From a virus: DNA of 23,021 nucleotides. The notes beneath the pieces are model-generated. The model searched no databases. It was not told the origin of the DNA and saw only the letters and a list, made by a program, of their open reading frames with translations. Each line of letters opens with the position of its first letter. Positions within the stretch are counted from its first letter, which is position 1. Location of the stretch: the IMG/VR virus record IMGVR_UViG_3300046817_000777, positions 1 to 23,021 of that record, one strand, 5' to 3'. Shown piece after piece: positions 13,879 through 21,446 of this stretch. Both the position numbers and the translations under genes were made by a program.

Positions 13879-14670
13879 ATGCCAATTCCTGGGCTGATCA
13901 TGGCGGGCGGTCCGATCATTACCAAGCCGCCGGCGCGGTTTTTGGGGATCGGCAGCACCTACAACATCAATCTACGTTCGTACCATGATGCCTATTACTC
14001 GACGCTGCCGGTGCCGGGGCAGGATGTTGTTTTCATTGTCGTTCCCGGTGCCAATGTCGGCGGCTCCGGTACTGTTGCGATGAACGTCGGCCCCTGGCCG
14101 ACTGGTGTGACGCCGACCCTGCTCATTCAGGGCCGCGTTCAGGGCTATGGCGGCAACGGCGGCAACGGTGGCGGCTACGGGGGCGACGTTAATGGCCAGC
14201 CCGGCGGCACGGCGCTGTACACGCGCAACCTGGTCAACGTGGTGCTGACCGGCGGCCAGCTCTGGGGCGGCGGCGGTGGTGGTGGCGGCGCCGACAACTG
14301 GGGCAACGGCAGCGGCATGTGGCTCGGTGGCGGCGGCGGCGCCGGCAATGTGTCCGGCATCTGCGGGACAACGGAGCCGACCGTCAATGCGGTCGTTGAC
14401 GTCGCACACAATGGCACAACCGAGAACGGCGGCGACGGTTGGGTCTATCCAGGTTATCACCCTTGGTACAACGGCATGGGCGGCGATCCTGGCCAGCCTG
14501 GGTATGCGTTCGGTGGCGACTCTGGCGGTACCTTCAATCGCATGGGTGCTGGCGGCGCCGCGGGCTGGTCGACCGATGGCGCGGGCTACATGACATTCGG
14601 CAGTTGGAATGGGGTACGTTTCATTCCAGGATATCCCGGTGATGGAGATATCCGCGGACCAATGGGCTGA
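13879..14670 (+). CDS. Polyglycine-rich adhesin
   Basis: A 263-aa protein, one base after the previous stop. Residues 1-80 include beta-like strands (DVVFIVVPGANVGG). From about 85 it is dominated by glycine runs: GYGGNGGNGGGYGG at 89-102, WGGGGGGGGADN near 129-140 and LGGGGGAGNVSG near 149-160, with GGTALYTRNLVNVVLTGG between. The pattern resembles glycine-rich tail-tip adhesins, for example Gp38 of T2-like phages, where a polyglycine II sandwich bears receptor-binding loops, and the C-terminus of some J-like host specificity proteins. The variable aromatic-rich loops (YPGYHPWYNGMGG) fit tip loops. A phage-tip adhesin is inferred. Confidence 0.65.
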   Translation: MPIPGLIMAGGPIITKPPARFLGIGSTYNINLRSYHDAYYSTLPVPGQDVVFIVVPGANVGGSGTVAMNVGPWPTGVTPTLLIQGRVQGYGGNGGNGGGYGGDVNGQPGGTALYTRNLVNVVLTGGQLWGGGGGGGGADNWGNGSGMWLGGGGGAGNVSGICGTTEPTVNAVVDVAHNGTTENGGDGWVYPGYHPWYNGMGGDPGQPGYAFGGDSGGTFNRMGAGGAAGWSTDGAGYMTFGSWNGVRFIPGYPGDGDIRGPMG

Positions 14671-14681
14671 AGGAGGACATG

Positions 14682-14939
14682 ATGGGAAAAAAGAAACGCC
14701 GAAACCCCAAACCAAAAGGTAAGCTGCCACGGCGCAAGACGTCGATAGCTGCACCTCGAAAGAAGAAGAGGAAGTCCAAGATGACCACTAAGAAGCCGAC
14801 CGACGAAGACCCCCATCCGGCACCGAAGCATCCAGACAAGCAAGATCACAAGCCGGCAGAGGATGATCCGATGGCGAAGCCGCCGGATTCACCACCCAAT
14901 CCCAACCTGCCGCCGGAGCAGCCGCAACCACATAAATGA
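14682..14939 (+). CDS. Small Lys/Pro-rich low-complexity protein
   Basis: Two ATGs stand in tandem at 14679 and 14682; the second is five bases behind AGGAGG (14671-14676) and is preferred, since the first is only two bases away. The 85-aa product has a very basic N-terminal half (KKKRRNPKPKGK, RKKKRKSK) and a Pro/Asp/Lys-rich C-terminal half (HPDKQDHKPAEDDP, NPNLPPEQPQPHK). No globular domain is expected. The strong ribosome binding site suggests abundant product. Binding of nucleic acid or acidic surfaces is a guess from charge. Its stop overlaps the next start (ATGA). Confidence 0.55.
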   Translation: MGKKKRRNPKPKGKLPRRKTSIAAPRKKKRKSKMTTKKPTDEDPHPAPKHPDKQDHKPAEDDPMAKPPDSPPNPNLPPEQPQPHK

Positions 14940-15502
14940 TTGAGCTGTCGAAGAATCCTGACGATCCACGTCCGGTGGCGATGGAAACGCCGCCACCGGA
15001 TGTGCTCGCCGTAAACCGTACGCTTACGACCGTGTCTTCGCCGCCCAACGACGGCATGACCAGCGGCGGTGGCGTTTACCCTGATGGCGCCACGGTGACG
15101 GCGGTTGCCACACCCAACGTCGATAAGCACTTCGTTCAGTGGACTTACACCAACGGCCTCACCGCTTCGGTCCACCAGAACTACACTTTCAGTATTTCCA
15201 ACGATACCAATCTGGTTGCCAACTTCGCCGAAGGCGCGATCATCCCGCCGCCGCCGGATATACAGGGTCCGCTTAATCTGTTCATCGAACGGGTTGGTCA
15301 TGCCGAGGCGCTCAATCGTGCCCACGCAACCAAGGAGCAGTACCAGCGGCTTGGTTTTGATTTTGGTCAGCCGGAGGTAAGGTCGGACCCACCGCCGCCG
15401 ATGGGTACGCCGATCAGCGCCGGCGGTCCGATCGACACCCCCATAGACGGGGTCAAGTACATGTTAGATATTTCCACCGCGGCAGCGCGCCGCCGACGCT
15501 AA
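14936..15502 (+). CDS. Protein with InlB-type bacterial repeat domain
   Basis: A 188-aa protein beginning in an ATGA overlap. Residues about 28-98 follow the Bacterial_repeat/InlB_B-repeat pattern: GGGVYPDGATVTAVATP, then FVQWTYTNG, YTFSISNDTNLVANF, the typical (G-Y-G-T)VTLTATP, W and NLVANF landmarks. These small beta folds occur in surface adhesins and internalins. The rest is Pro-rich (IIPPPPDIQGP, DPPPPMGTP) with a helical ELN-AH-type segment (FIERVGHAEALNRAHATKEQ) and ends in RRRR. Accessory adhesin or linker in the virion is inferred; no other family is recognised. Confidence 0.65.
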   Translation: MIELSKNPDDPRPVAMETPPPDVLAVNRTLTTVSSPPNDGMTSGGGVYPDGATVTAVATPNVDKHFVQWTYTNGLTASVHQNYTFSISNDTNLVANFAEGAIIPPPPDIQGPLNLFIERVGHAEALNRAHATKEQYQRLGFDFGQPEVRSDPPPPMGTPISAGGPIDTPIDGVKYMLDISTAAARRRR

Positions 15503-15516
15503 CAGGCCAACGACCA

Positions 15517-15729
15517 ATGATGCGGCTCGCCGCAATGGTGGTGATCGCCATGCTGATGGTGAGCTGCCGCAGTGGCCGTTTGGCTTGGGTTGAGGAAGAA
15601 CCGATCGTTGCACCAGTGGTCGCGAAATGTCGCGGTGGCACCGTCAACACTGAGCGTCGTGTTACTGATGTTTCAGTGCTCGGCCGCACCCGCAGCACCA
15701 CCTATCGCACTGACGCTTGTCTCGACTAG
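15517..15729 (+). CDS. Small lipoprotein
   Basis: A 70-aa protein. MMRLAAMVVIAMLMVSC is a lipoprotein signal peptide with the likely lipidated Cys at residue 17 (lipobox MVSC). The mature part is short, with two further Cys (C38 and C68) that could pair. It may be an Rz1-like spanin subunit, since phages often encode small outer-membrane lipoproteins and the next gene is a small two-helix membrane protein. No Rz-like partner is seen, so this is unproven. The ribosome binding site is weak (AGG about eight bases upstream). ATG 15520 is an equal alternative. Confidence 0.6.
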   Translation: MMRLAAMVVIAMLMVSCRSGRLAWVEEEPIVAPVVAKCRGGTVNTERRVTDVSVLGRTRSTTYRTDACLD

Positions 15730-15740
15730 GGAGCAATACG

Positions 15741-15911
15741 ATGAGCATAGGTCTTCTATTTTGGGTCTTGATGGTGCTCTGGTTCGTAAGTTGGCTCGGC
15801 GCGATCTACGGGCCTGGCGCCTATCCTTGGGTACATGCCAACAACGTGCTGTTCTTCATCCTGCTGTTCTTGTTGGGATGGCATGCTTTTGGCTTCGTTA
15901 TACACGCTTGA
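15741..15911 (+). CDS. Two-helix small membrane protein, holin candidate
   Basis: The ATG at 15741 is preferred: AGGGAG (15728-15733) lies seven bases upstream. The 56-aa product has two membrane segments, about 3-22 (IGLLFWVLMVLWFVSWLGAI) and 35-54 (NVLFFILLFLLGWHAFGFVI), joined by a short Gly/Pro/aromatic turn. Length and topology fit class II holins. No lysin gene is in the window, so the holin call is only a possibility; superinfection or membrane roles are alternatives. Confidence 0.6.
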   Translation: MSIGLLFWVLMVLWFVSWLGAIYGPGAYPWVHANNVLFFILLFLLGWHAFGFVIHA

Positions 15912-15957
15912 GCCGCCCAAAAATTTTTTCGGATTTTCAACCTAAAGGAACCACATC

Positions 15958-16185
15958 ATGGCAATGCCAAAAGTCCCGATCGTCAAGATTAAGCCGCCGC
16001 CGGTCGCCAAGGCGCCGCCACTCACGTCCAAGACCATGGACACTTACACGCATCACACTTCGCCGGTGAAAGGACCACAGCCAATGCCGGCGGAAGTGGA
16101 CGCTATCAGCTCCAAGCCGATGGTGAAGATCAAGACACTGCCGGACGCGCCGATGGCAAAATACAAGCATGTCGAAGAACCCTGA
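15958..16185 (+). CDS. Hypothetical Pro/Lys-rich protein
   Basis: A 75-aa protein with AAAGGAA (15944-15950) seven bases before its ATG. It is rich in Pro, Lys and Val (PIVKIKPPPVAKAPP, PMVKIKTLPDAP); the two related VKIK segments suggest an internal repeat. No domain is recognised. It overlaps the terminase start by 17 bases, so it may be translationally coupled to it. It occupies the position where a small terminase often sits, but it does not look like one. Confidence 0.55.
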   Translation: MAMPKVPIVKIKPPPVAKAPPLTSKTMDTYTHHTSPVKGPQPMPAEVDAISSKPMVKIKTLPDAPMAKYKHVEEP

Positions 16186-17746
16186 CGAGGTTATTCAGCT
16201 CAAGCTGCTAAAGCGCAAACGTGCGATCCTGGATGCGCGTGGTGATCTGATTGCGTTCACGCAGCTGATGATGCCGGATCCCAACTTCGACGACAATGTT
16301 GAGCATTCGCTGTATCAGCCGCAGAGTTTCCACCGGCTGATCGCCAAGTCGCTGGAGGAGGTCGAGCGCGGCGATTACCGGAGGTTGATGATCAATGTCG
16401 GACCCAGATTTGGAAAGACTACGCTCGCTAGTGCCATGTTTCCTGCATGGTACGTTGGTCGACATCCTGACCGCTCTATTATTGTTGCTACTTACAACGA
16501 GCATTACAGCTGGGATCTTGGCCGTCGGGTAAGGGATATTATGGAGACACCTGAGTACAAGCAGGTGTTCCCTGAAACCGAAATCAAAGTTGGCGCCAAT
16601 GCGGTTAACCGAGTTCAGACGACGCGCGATGGGGTCGTCTTCTCTGTTGGACGTGGTTCCTCGATCACAGGCCGCGGAGGTCACTGCATACTTCTTGATG
16701 ACCCTATTAAGGACCGAACTGAAGCTGACTCGGTCATCGTTCGTGAGAAATTATGGAGCTGGTATAACCAAGTGCTCCGTACCCGGCTCATGGACAGCAC
16801 GGGCACTATCGTCATTGTCCAAACCCGGTGGACCGAGGATGACTTAGTCGGTCGCCTGATCGACCCGATGAATCCGTACTTCAACGTCGAGGAAGCCAAG
16901 GCCTGGCGCAAGATCGACCTGCCGGCGTTAGCGGAAGCGGATGATCCACTCGGCCGCAAGGAGGGTGAGCCGCTGTGGCCGGAGCGGTTCACCAAGACTT
17001 ATTTGGAGGAGATCCGTGCCACCGATCCACGTGGATTTGCTGCGCTGTATCAGGGCCGTCCAGGCCCTAAAGATGGGGCCTTCTTCAAGTCTGAGGATAT
17101 CGTCACTTACAACAAAATGGATGACGTCCCGGCGTTCCATAAACTCAGGTTCTATGGAGCGTCGGACCATGCCGTATCGGTTGCTAAATCTGCCGATAAG
17201 ACCTGCCTCTTGATCGCTGCGGTCGACGAGAAAGACCACATCTGGATCATGCCGGACCTGGTCTGGGAGCGTCTCGATTCACATGACGCGGTCGAGCGCA
17301 TGCTCGGTCTGATGAAGAAATACCACCCGCAGTTCTGGTGGGCGGAAGGCGGCAGCATCACCAAGAGCATCGGGCCGTTCCTGCGTCGGCGGATGCGGGA
17401 AAAGCAGATCTTCTGCGCCATCGACCCGATCAGCCCGGCTGCGGACAAACAGCAGCGCGCCCAGGCGATCCAGGCCCGATCGTCAATGAAGATGGTACAC
17501 TTCCCTGGCTTTACCCGTTGGTGGTCGGATGCGCTCGACCAGATCTTGAAGTTTCCGCACGGATCGAAGGATGATCTGGTAGATACATTAAGCTTGATCG
17601 GATTGGGGCTTGCCAAAATGCACGGCCGTACCCGCACCAGGCACGTTGAACCTGAGGTCGTGGCAGGCACGTTCCGTGAAATGATCGAGAACACGCGCCG
17701 GCGTGAAGGGCGTGAAAAGCGCGGCAGGAGTCTGCAAGGATGGTAG
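16169..17746 (+). CDS. terL: Terminase large subunit
   Basis: A 525-aa packaging motor that translocates DNA into the procapsid and cuts the concatemer. The ATPase N-domain shows Walker A GPRFGKT at 78-84, Walker B ILLDDP at 174-179 and coupling motif QTRW at 218-221. The C-terminal RNase H-like nuclease shows likely metal-binding residues D333 (GASDHA), E393 (WAEGG) and D468/D472 (SKDDLVDTLSL). Length and order are standard, and all key motifs appear intact. The start overlaps the preceding gene; no strong ribosome binding site is seen there. The portal begins seven bases before its stop ends. Codons between about 16400 and 16880 end in A or T more often than in the flanks. Confidence 0.95.
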   Translation: MSKNPDEVIQLKLLKRKRAILDARGDLIAFTQLMMPDPNFDDNVEHSLYQPQSFHRLIAKSLEEVERGDYRRLMINVGPRFGKTTLASAMFPAWYVGRHPDRSIIVATYNEHYSWDLGRRVRDIMETPEYKQVFPETEIKVGANAVNRVQTTRDGVVFSVGRGSSITGRGGHCILLDDPIKDRTEADSVIVREKLWSWYNQVLRTRLMDSTGTIVIVQTRWTEDDLVGRLIDPMNPYFNVEEAKAWRKIDLPALAEADDPLGRKEGEPLWPERFTKTYLEEIRATDPRGFAALYQGRPGPKDGAFFKSEDIVTYNKMDDVPAFHKLRFYGASDHAVSVAKSADKTCLLIAAVDEKDHIWIMPDLVWERLDSHDAVERMLGLMKKYHPQFWWAEGGSITKSIGPFLRRRMREKQIFCAIDPISPAADKQQRAQAIQARSSMKMVHFPGFTRWWSDALDQILKFPHGSKDDLVDTLSLIGLGLAKMHGRTRTRHVEPEVVAGTFREMIENTRRREGREKRGRSLQGW

Positions 17747-20373
17747 ACACTTTCCAATCCTCCATGATGGATGTGTTCGCTGGCGCTTTTGATGAAAACA
17801 ACAGCGAGCCGGACATCAACCCAACCACCGGCAAGCCCAACAGCATTCCGCGAGCTAACCCGGATCCGCCCGAGCGGCGCCGCAAGCTGGTCAAGGACTG
17901 GACCCGCAAGGTCAAGCGGGCGAAGCGGTACTGGAAACCCTCATTCGATCGGATGCGCGAGGATCAGGCGTTTGCCTTCGGCAAGCAGTGGTCGAAGAAC
18001 GACCAGGACAAGCGTTACGTCGCCAATCTCACACTCCGGCTGGTCGCGCAGAAGACTGCCTTCCTTTATGCCAAAAACCCTAAAGCCGTCGCCAAGAAGC
18101 GGCCACGGCTGAACGCCACCAGCTGGGATGAATCTCAGACCACGTTGAACCAGCTAATGCAGTCCGCCGCCATGATGATGCAGCAGGCGCAAGCCTCTGG
18201 CGCCATGGCTGGCGGAATGCCGGGCATGCCTGGGGGGATGCCCGGCATGCCGCCCGGCCTGGCCGGCCAGGCCACCGGCGCGATCGGCAACACCATCCAG
18301 GGCATGATGCCGATGGCGACCGGGCAACCTCCCGACATCGGCATGCTGATGGCTGGCGGTGGTGCGCCCACGCAGTCGGCGATGCCGTCGCCGTCGATGA
18401 ACTCAATAGCGGGTCAGACCGGCGCCGCCCTCGGCGGCGCCACCATGCCCGGCATGGGCGCCGGCCCAATCCCGGGATCGATGCAGCAGCCGCAGCGGCT
18501 CGGCGATCAGCTCGGCCAGGCCGCCGCCGGCGCCGCGGCCAACAACCTGGTGCCCCCTGGATCACCGATGGTGGCGCAGGCGGTCGGCTCCGGCATGGAC
18601 ATCATGATGGACGCCGCCCGCGTCAAAAACGAAAACCTGATGATGGACAAGCTCGCCCGTACCCTGGAGCTGCTCTACGGCTACGAGGTCGACAACCAGC
18701 CGCATCCATTCAAGGGCATGCTGAAGATGACCGTGCGCCGGGCGGTCACCAACGGTGTCTCCTACGTCAAGCTCGGCTACGAGCGCGTGATGGCGCTACG
18801 TCCAGATCTGGAGAAGGGCATCGCCGACATGAACGAGCGGCTGGCGACCTTGCAGCGCCTGGCTGCAGATGCCACCGACAGCATCACGGACGACACCGAT
18901 CAGGAAGCCGAACAGATCCGGTTGCTGGTCGCGGACCTGCAGAAGCAGCAGGGTGCGGTCGTCCGTGAAGGTCTTACCTTCGATTTCCCGCAGAGCACCC
19001 GGATCATTCCCGATATCAAGTGCATCGACATCAAGAACTGGGTGGCGGCCGACTGGGTCTGCGAAGAGTACCTGCTGTCGGTCGACGAGATTGAGGAGAT
19101 CTACAACGTCGATGTCCGCGGTCATTGCACCGAATACGGATCCGACGACGAAGACAGCAATGATCCGGCCGCGACCATGCACTCCTGGTCGAACACCAAG
19201 AACAGCAAGGATGAAGCGCGCGGCGATCCGAACGCCTTGGTGTGGGAGATCTACAATCGCAAGGATGGCCTGGTCTATGTCATCTGCGATGGCTATCGCG
19301 AATTCTTGAAAGAGCCGGCCGGGCCAGAGGTCTACAACGAACGGTTCTATCCCTGGTACGGCTTGATCTTCAACGGCCTTGAAGACGAGAAGGAGCTGTA
19401 TCCGCCGAGCGATGTCAGGCTGATGCGCGACATGCAACTCGAATACAATCGCTGCCGCGAGGGCCTGAAAGAGCAGCGCATCGCCGGCCGGCCGTTCATC
19501 GCTGCGGTATCTGGCGCGCTCGATGAGGAAGACCTGCTCAAGATCACCAACCGCGAGGCCAACGCGGTGATCGAGCTCAATGCCTTGCAGCCGCAGCAGG
19601 ATATCAAGCAACTGCTTCAGCCATATGCTGGACCGGGAGTGGATCCTAACCTGTACGAGGTCAGTCCAGTCTACGAAGACATTCTGCGGACCACTGGTAT
19701 TCAAGAAGCCAACTTAGGTGGCACTTCTAACACTACTGCAACCCAGGCGCAGATCGCCGAAGGTTCGCGCATGACCAGCATGGGTTCTAATATCGACGAC
19801 TTGAATGACCTGTTGACCCAACTAGCCCGCAACGGTGGGCAGATCCTACTGCGTGAAATGAGCCAGGAGCGGGTTAAGAAAATCGTCGGGCCTGGCGCAG
19901 TGTGGCCCGCCGAGCCGGTCGCCCAGGATATCGCCAACGAGATCCTGCTGGAGATCGAAGCCGGTTCGATGGGCCGGCCGAACCAGGCGCAAGAGATCTC
20001 TAACGCCCAGCGGCTGATGCCGCTGCTCATTCAGCTGCCCGGCATCGACCCGGAATTCCTCGCCAAGGAGACGCTGCGCCGATTGGACGATCGCCTCGAC
20101 CTCACCGAGGCTTTCAAGTCCGCGCTACCGTCGATCGTGGCCATGAACGGAGCGATGTCGGGCGCCGGCGCCGGTCCCGCCGGACCGACCGCGCCAGGGG
20201 CCGGCGCCGGACCGGGAGCTTCGATGGGTCCACAGGGAGCCGTCAACGCGCCTGGTGGCGGCTCAGCAGGTCCGCCACCGAGCGCGCCGGATGCGCAGAC
20301 CACATTGAATGGCGCACCACCGGGTCGGCCGCATCCGATGCCGTCACAGGTCAAGATGCCGGGGCCGCCGTGA
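17740..20373 (+). CDS. Portal protein with Gly/Met/Pro-rich insertion
   Basis: An 877-aa protein. Its ATG overlaps the terminase stop, and AGGAG at 17726-17730 lies nine bases upstream. The dodecameric portal forms the unique vertex for DNA entry and tail attachment. Position after TerL, the QDKRYVANLTLRLVAQKTAFLYAKNP segment, the helical stem region LYPPSDVRLMRDMQ and the GSRMTSMG / helical C-domain support this. Residues about 151-285 are a low-complexity insertion (GGMPGMPGGMPGMPPG, PGMGAGPIPG) between the helix ending AMMMQQA and the helix DIMMDAARVKNENLMM. The last 80 residues are also Gly/Pro/Ala-rich (GAGAGPAGPTAPGAGAG). At 877 aa it is long beside P22-type portals. Assignment of portal is by context and sequence pattern. 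Confidence 0.85.
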   Translation: MVDTFQSSMMDVFAGAFDENNSEPDINPTTGKPNSIPRANPDPPERRRKLVKDWTRKVKRAKRYWKPSFDRMREDQAFAFGKQWSKNDQDKRYVANLTLRLVAQKTAFLYAKNPKAVAKKRPRLNATSWDESQTTLNQLMQSAAMMMQQAQASGAMAGGMPGMPGGMPGMPPGLAGQATGAIGNTIQGMMPMATGQPPDIGMLMAGGGAPTQSAMPSPSMNSIAGQTGAALGGATMPGMGAGPIPGSMQQPQRLGDQLGQAAAGAAANNLVPPGSPMVAQAVGSGMDIMMDAARVKNENLMMDKLARTLELLYGYEVDNQPHPFKGMLKMTVRRAVTNGVSYVKLGYERVMALRPDLEKGIADMNERLATLQRLAADATDSITDDTDQEAEQIRLLVADLQKQQGAVVREGLTFDFPQSTRIIPDIKCIDIKNWVAADWVCEEYLLSVDEIEEIYNVDVRGHCTEYGSDDEDSNDPAATMHSWSNTKNSKDEARGDPNALVWEIYNRKDGLVYVICDGYREFLKEPAGPEVYNERFYPWYGLIFNGLEDEKELYPPSDVRLMRDMQLEYNRCREGLKEQRIAGRPFIAAVSGALDEEDLLKITNREANAVIELNALQPQQDIKQLLQPYAGPGVDPNLYEVSPVYEDILRTTGIQEANLGGTSNTTATQAQIAEGSRMTSMGSNIDDLNDLLTQLARNGGQILLREMSQERVKKIVGPGAVWPAEPVAQDIANEILLEIEAGSMGRPNQAQEISNAQRLMPLLIQLPGIDPEFLAKETLRRLDDRLDLTEAFKSALPSIVAMNGAMSGAGAGPAGPTAPGAGAGPGASMGPQGAVNAPGGGSAGPPPSAPDAQTTLNGAPPGRPHPMPSQVKMPGPP

Positions 20374-20407
20374 CAAAGATCTTGATTTGACGTAAGTATC
20401 GATCAGA

Positions 20408-20428
20408 GGTGCCGATTGGCACCGGGAG
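20408..20428 (+). promoter_or_regulatory. Hairpin abutting the scaffold ribosome binding site
   Basis: GGTGCC (20408-20413) pairs with GGCACC (20418-20423) around a GATT tetraloop, and GGGAG (20424-20428) follows with no gap. It could limit ribosome access or protect the message 5' end after cleavage. It sits in the 63-bp gap between portal and scaffold. Confidence 0.45.
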
Positions 20429-20436
20429 AATTCAGT

Positions 20437-21429
20437 ATGGCAGGGAACGACAAGCTACCCACCGCGGTAGAGTCGATCGACAATGTACCTTCGCCAGGTA
20501 CGGACGGCGATGCCGGTGGCAGTCTACTTGATGTATCCAACCGCGGAGATCTTCGCGGCGATTACATAGACGCCAACGACACTGGGGATTCGCCAACCCG
20601 CGTTGCACGCAAGTCCGATCCTGAACCGGAGTTGCCGGAAGAAGCGACACCTGAAGAAATAGCCAAGCTTTCCAAAACGGCACAGCGCCGCATCAAGAAG
20701 CTTAACTCGCAACGCACGAAGCTCGCGGGCGAGTTACAGCGGCTTAAGCGGCTCGAGCCGGACGCTATCATGGCGGCCAAGGTCACCGGGTACATGCGCG
20801 AGCATGACATCGGTCAGGATGATTTCGTCTTTGGTATGGACATGATGGCGGCGATGCGCCGCGGTGACTTCGCGAGGTTTCATGCGGGCGTAAGCCCGTA
20901 CATGAAACTCTGCGAAGAGTACCTCGGCATTTCATTGCCCCCGGATCTGCAGCAGCAGGTCAATCAGGGTCACATGACGACACAGGCTGCTGCCATGTAC
21001 TCGCGAGAGCGCATGGACAAGGCGATGGCGCAGACCAATGCGGTCCGTAGTCAGGCCACGTTGCAACAGCAGCAGCAGGCGTCGGCAAAGGAAGTTCTGG
21101 CTAACAAGGTCGCTAACGCCGTCAACAACTGGGAAGCTCACAAAGAGATATCGGACCCGCGGTACGCAGACAAAAAAGCCGCCGTTCAGAACACGATGTG
21201 GGCTGTGGTGCGTGAGCAAGGCTCGCCGCAGTCGCCCGAGCACGGCATTCAGATCGCCGAAGAGGCGTATCGCCGCGTTAACGAGCAGTACCGCGGCTGG
21301 GTCGCACCCCAGCGGCGTCCGACATCGAGGGTTCCGAGCAGCACAGGTCGAACCGCAGGCGTTGCGCCCGAGGCAAAGACACTGCTGGAAGCAGTCCGAT
21401 TTGCTCGCGAAGGAGCGCCGCGCCTCTAA
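20437..21429 (+). CDS. Scaffolding protein
   Basis: ATG 20437 follows GGGAG by eight bases; an upstream TTG at 20416 is less likely because it overlaps the hairpin. The 330-aa product has an acidic disordered N-terminus (1-70), a coiled-coil-like stretch at about 72-105 (EEIAKLSKTAQRRIKKLNSQ), and long amphipathic helices with a Gln-rich segment (residues 208-215). It lies between portal and capsid, the usual place of a scaffold, which guides capsid assembly and then leaves or is degraded. Identification is from position, composition and predicted helicity; no family motif is recognised. Confidence 0.75.
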   Translation: MAGNDKLPTAVESIDNVPSPGTDGDAGGSLLDVSNRGDLRGDYIDANDTGDSPTRVARKSDPEPELPEEATPEEIAKLSKTAQRRIKKLNSQRTKLAGELQRLKRLEPDAIMAAKVTGYMREHDIGQDDFVFGMDMMAAMRRGDFARFHAGVSPYMKLCEEYLGISLPPDLQQQVNQGHMTTQAAAMYSRERMDKAMAQTNAVRSQATLQQQQQASAKEVLANKVANAVNNWEAHKEISDPRYADKKAAVQNTMWAVVREQGSPQSPEHGIQIAEEAYRRVNEQYRGWVAPQRRPTSRVPSSTGRTAGVAPEAKTLLEAVRFAREGAPRL

Positions 21430-21446
21430 TTTAAGGGGCCGCTGCT

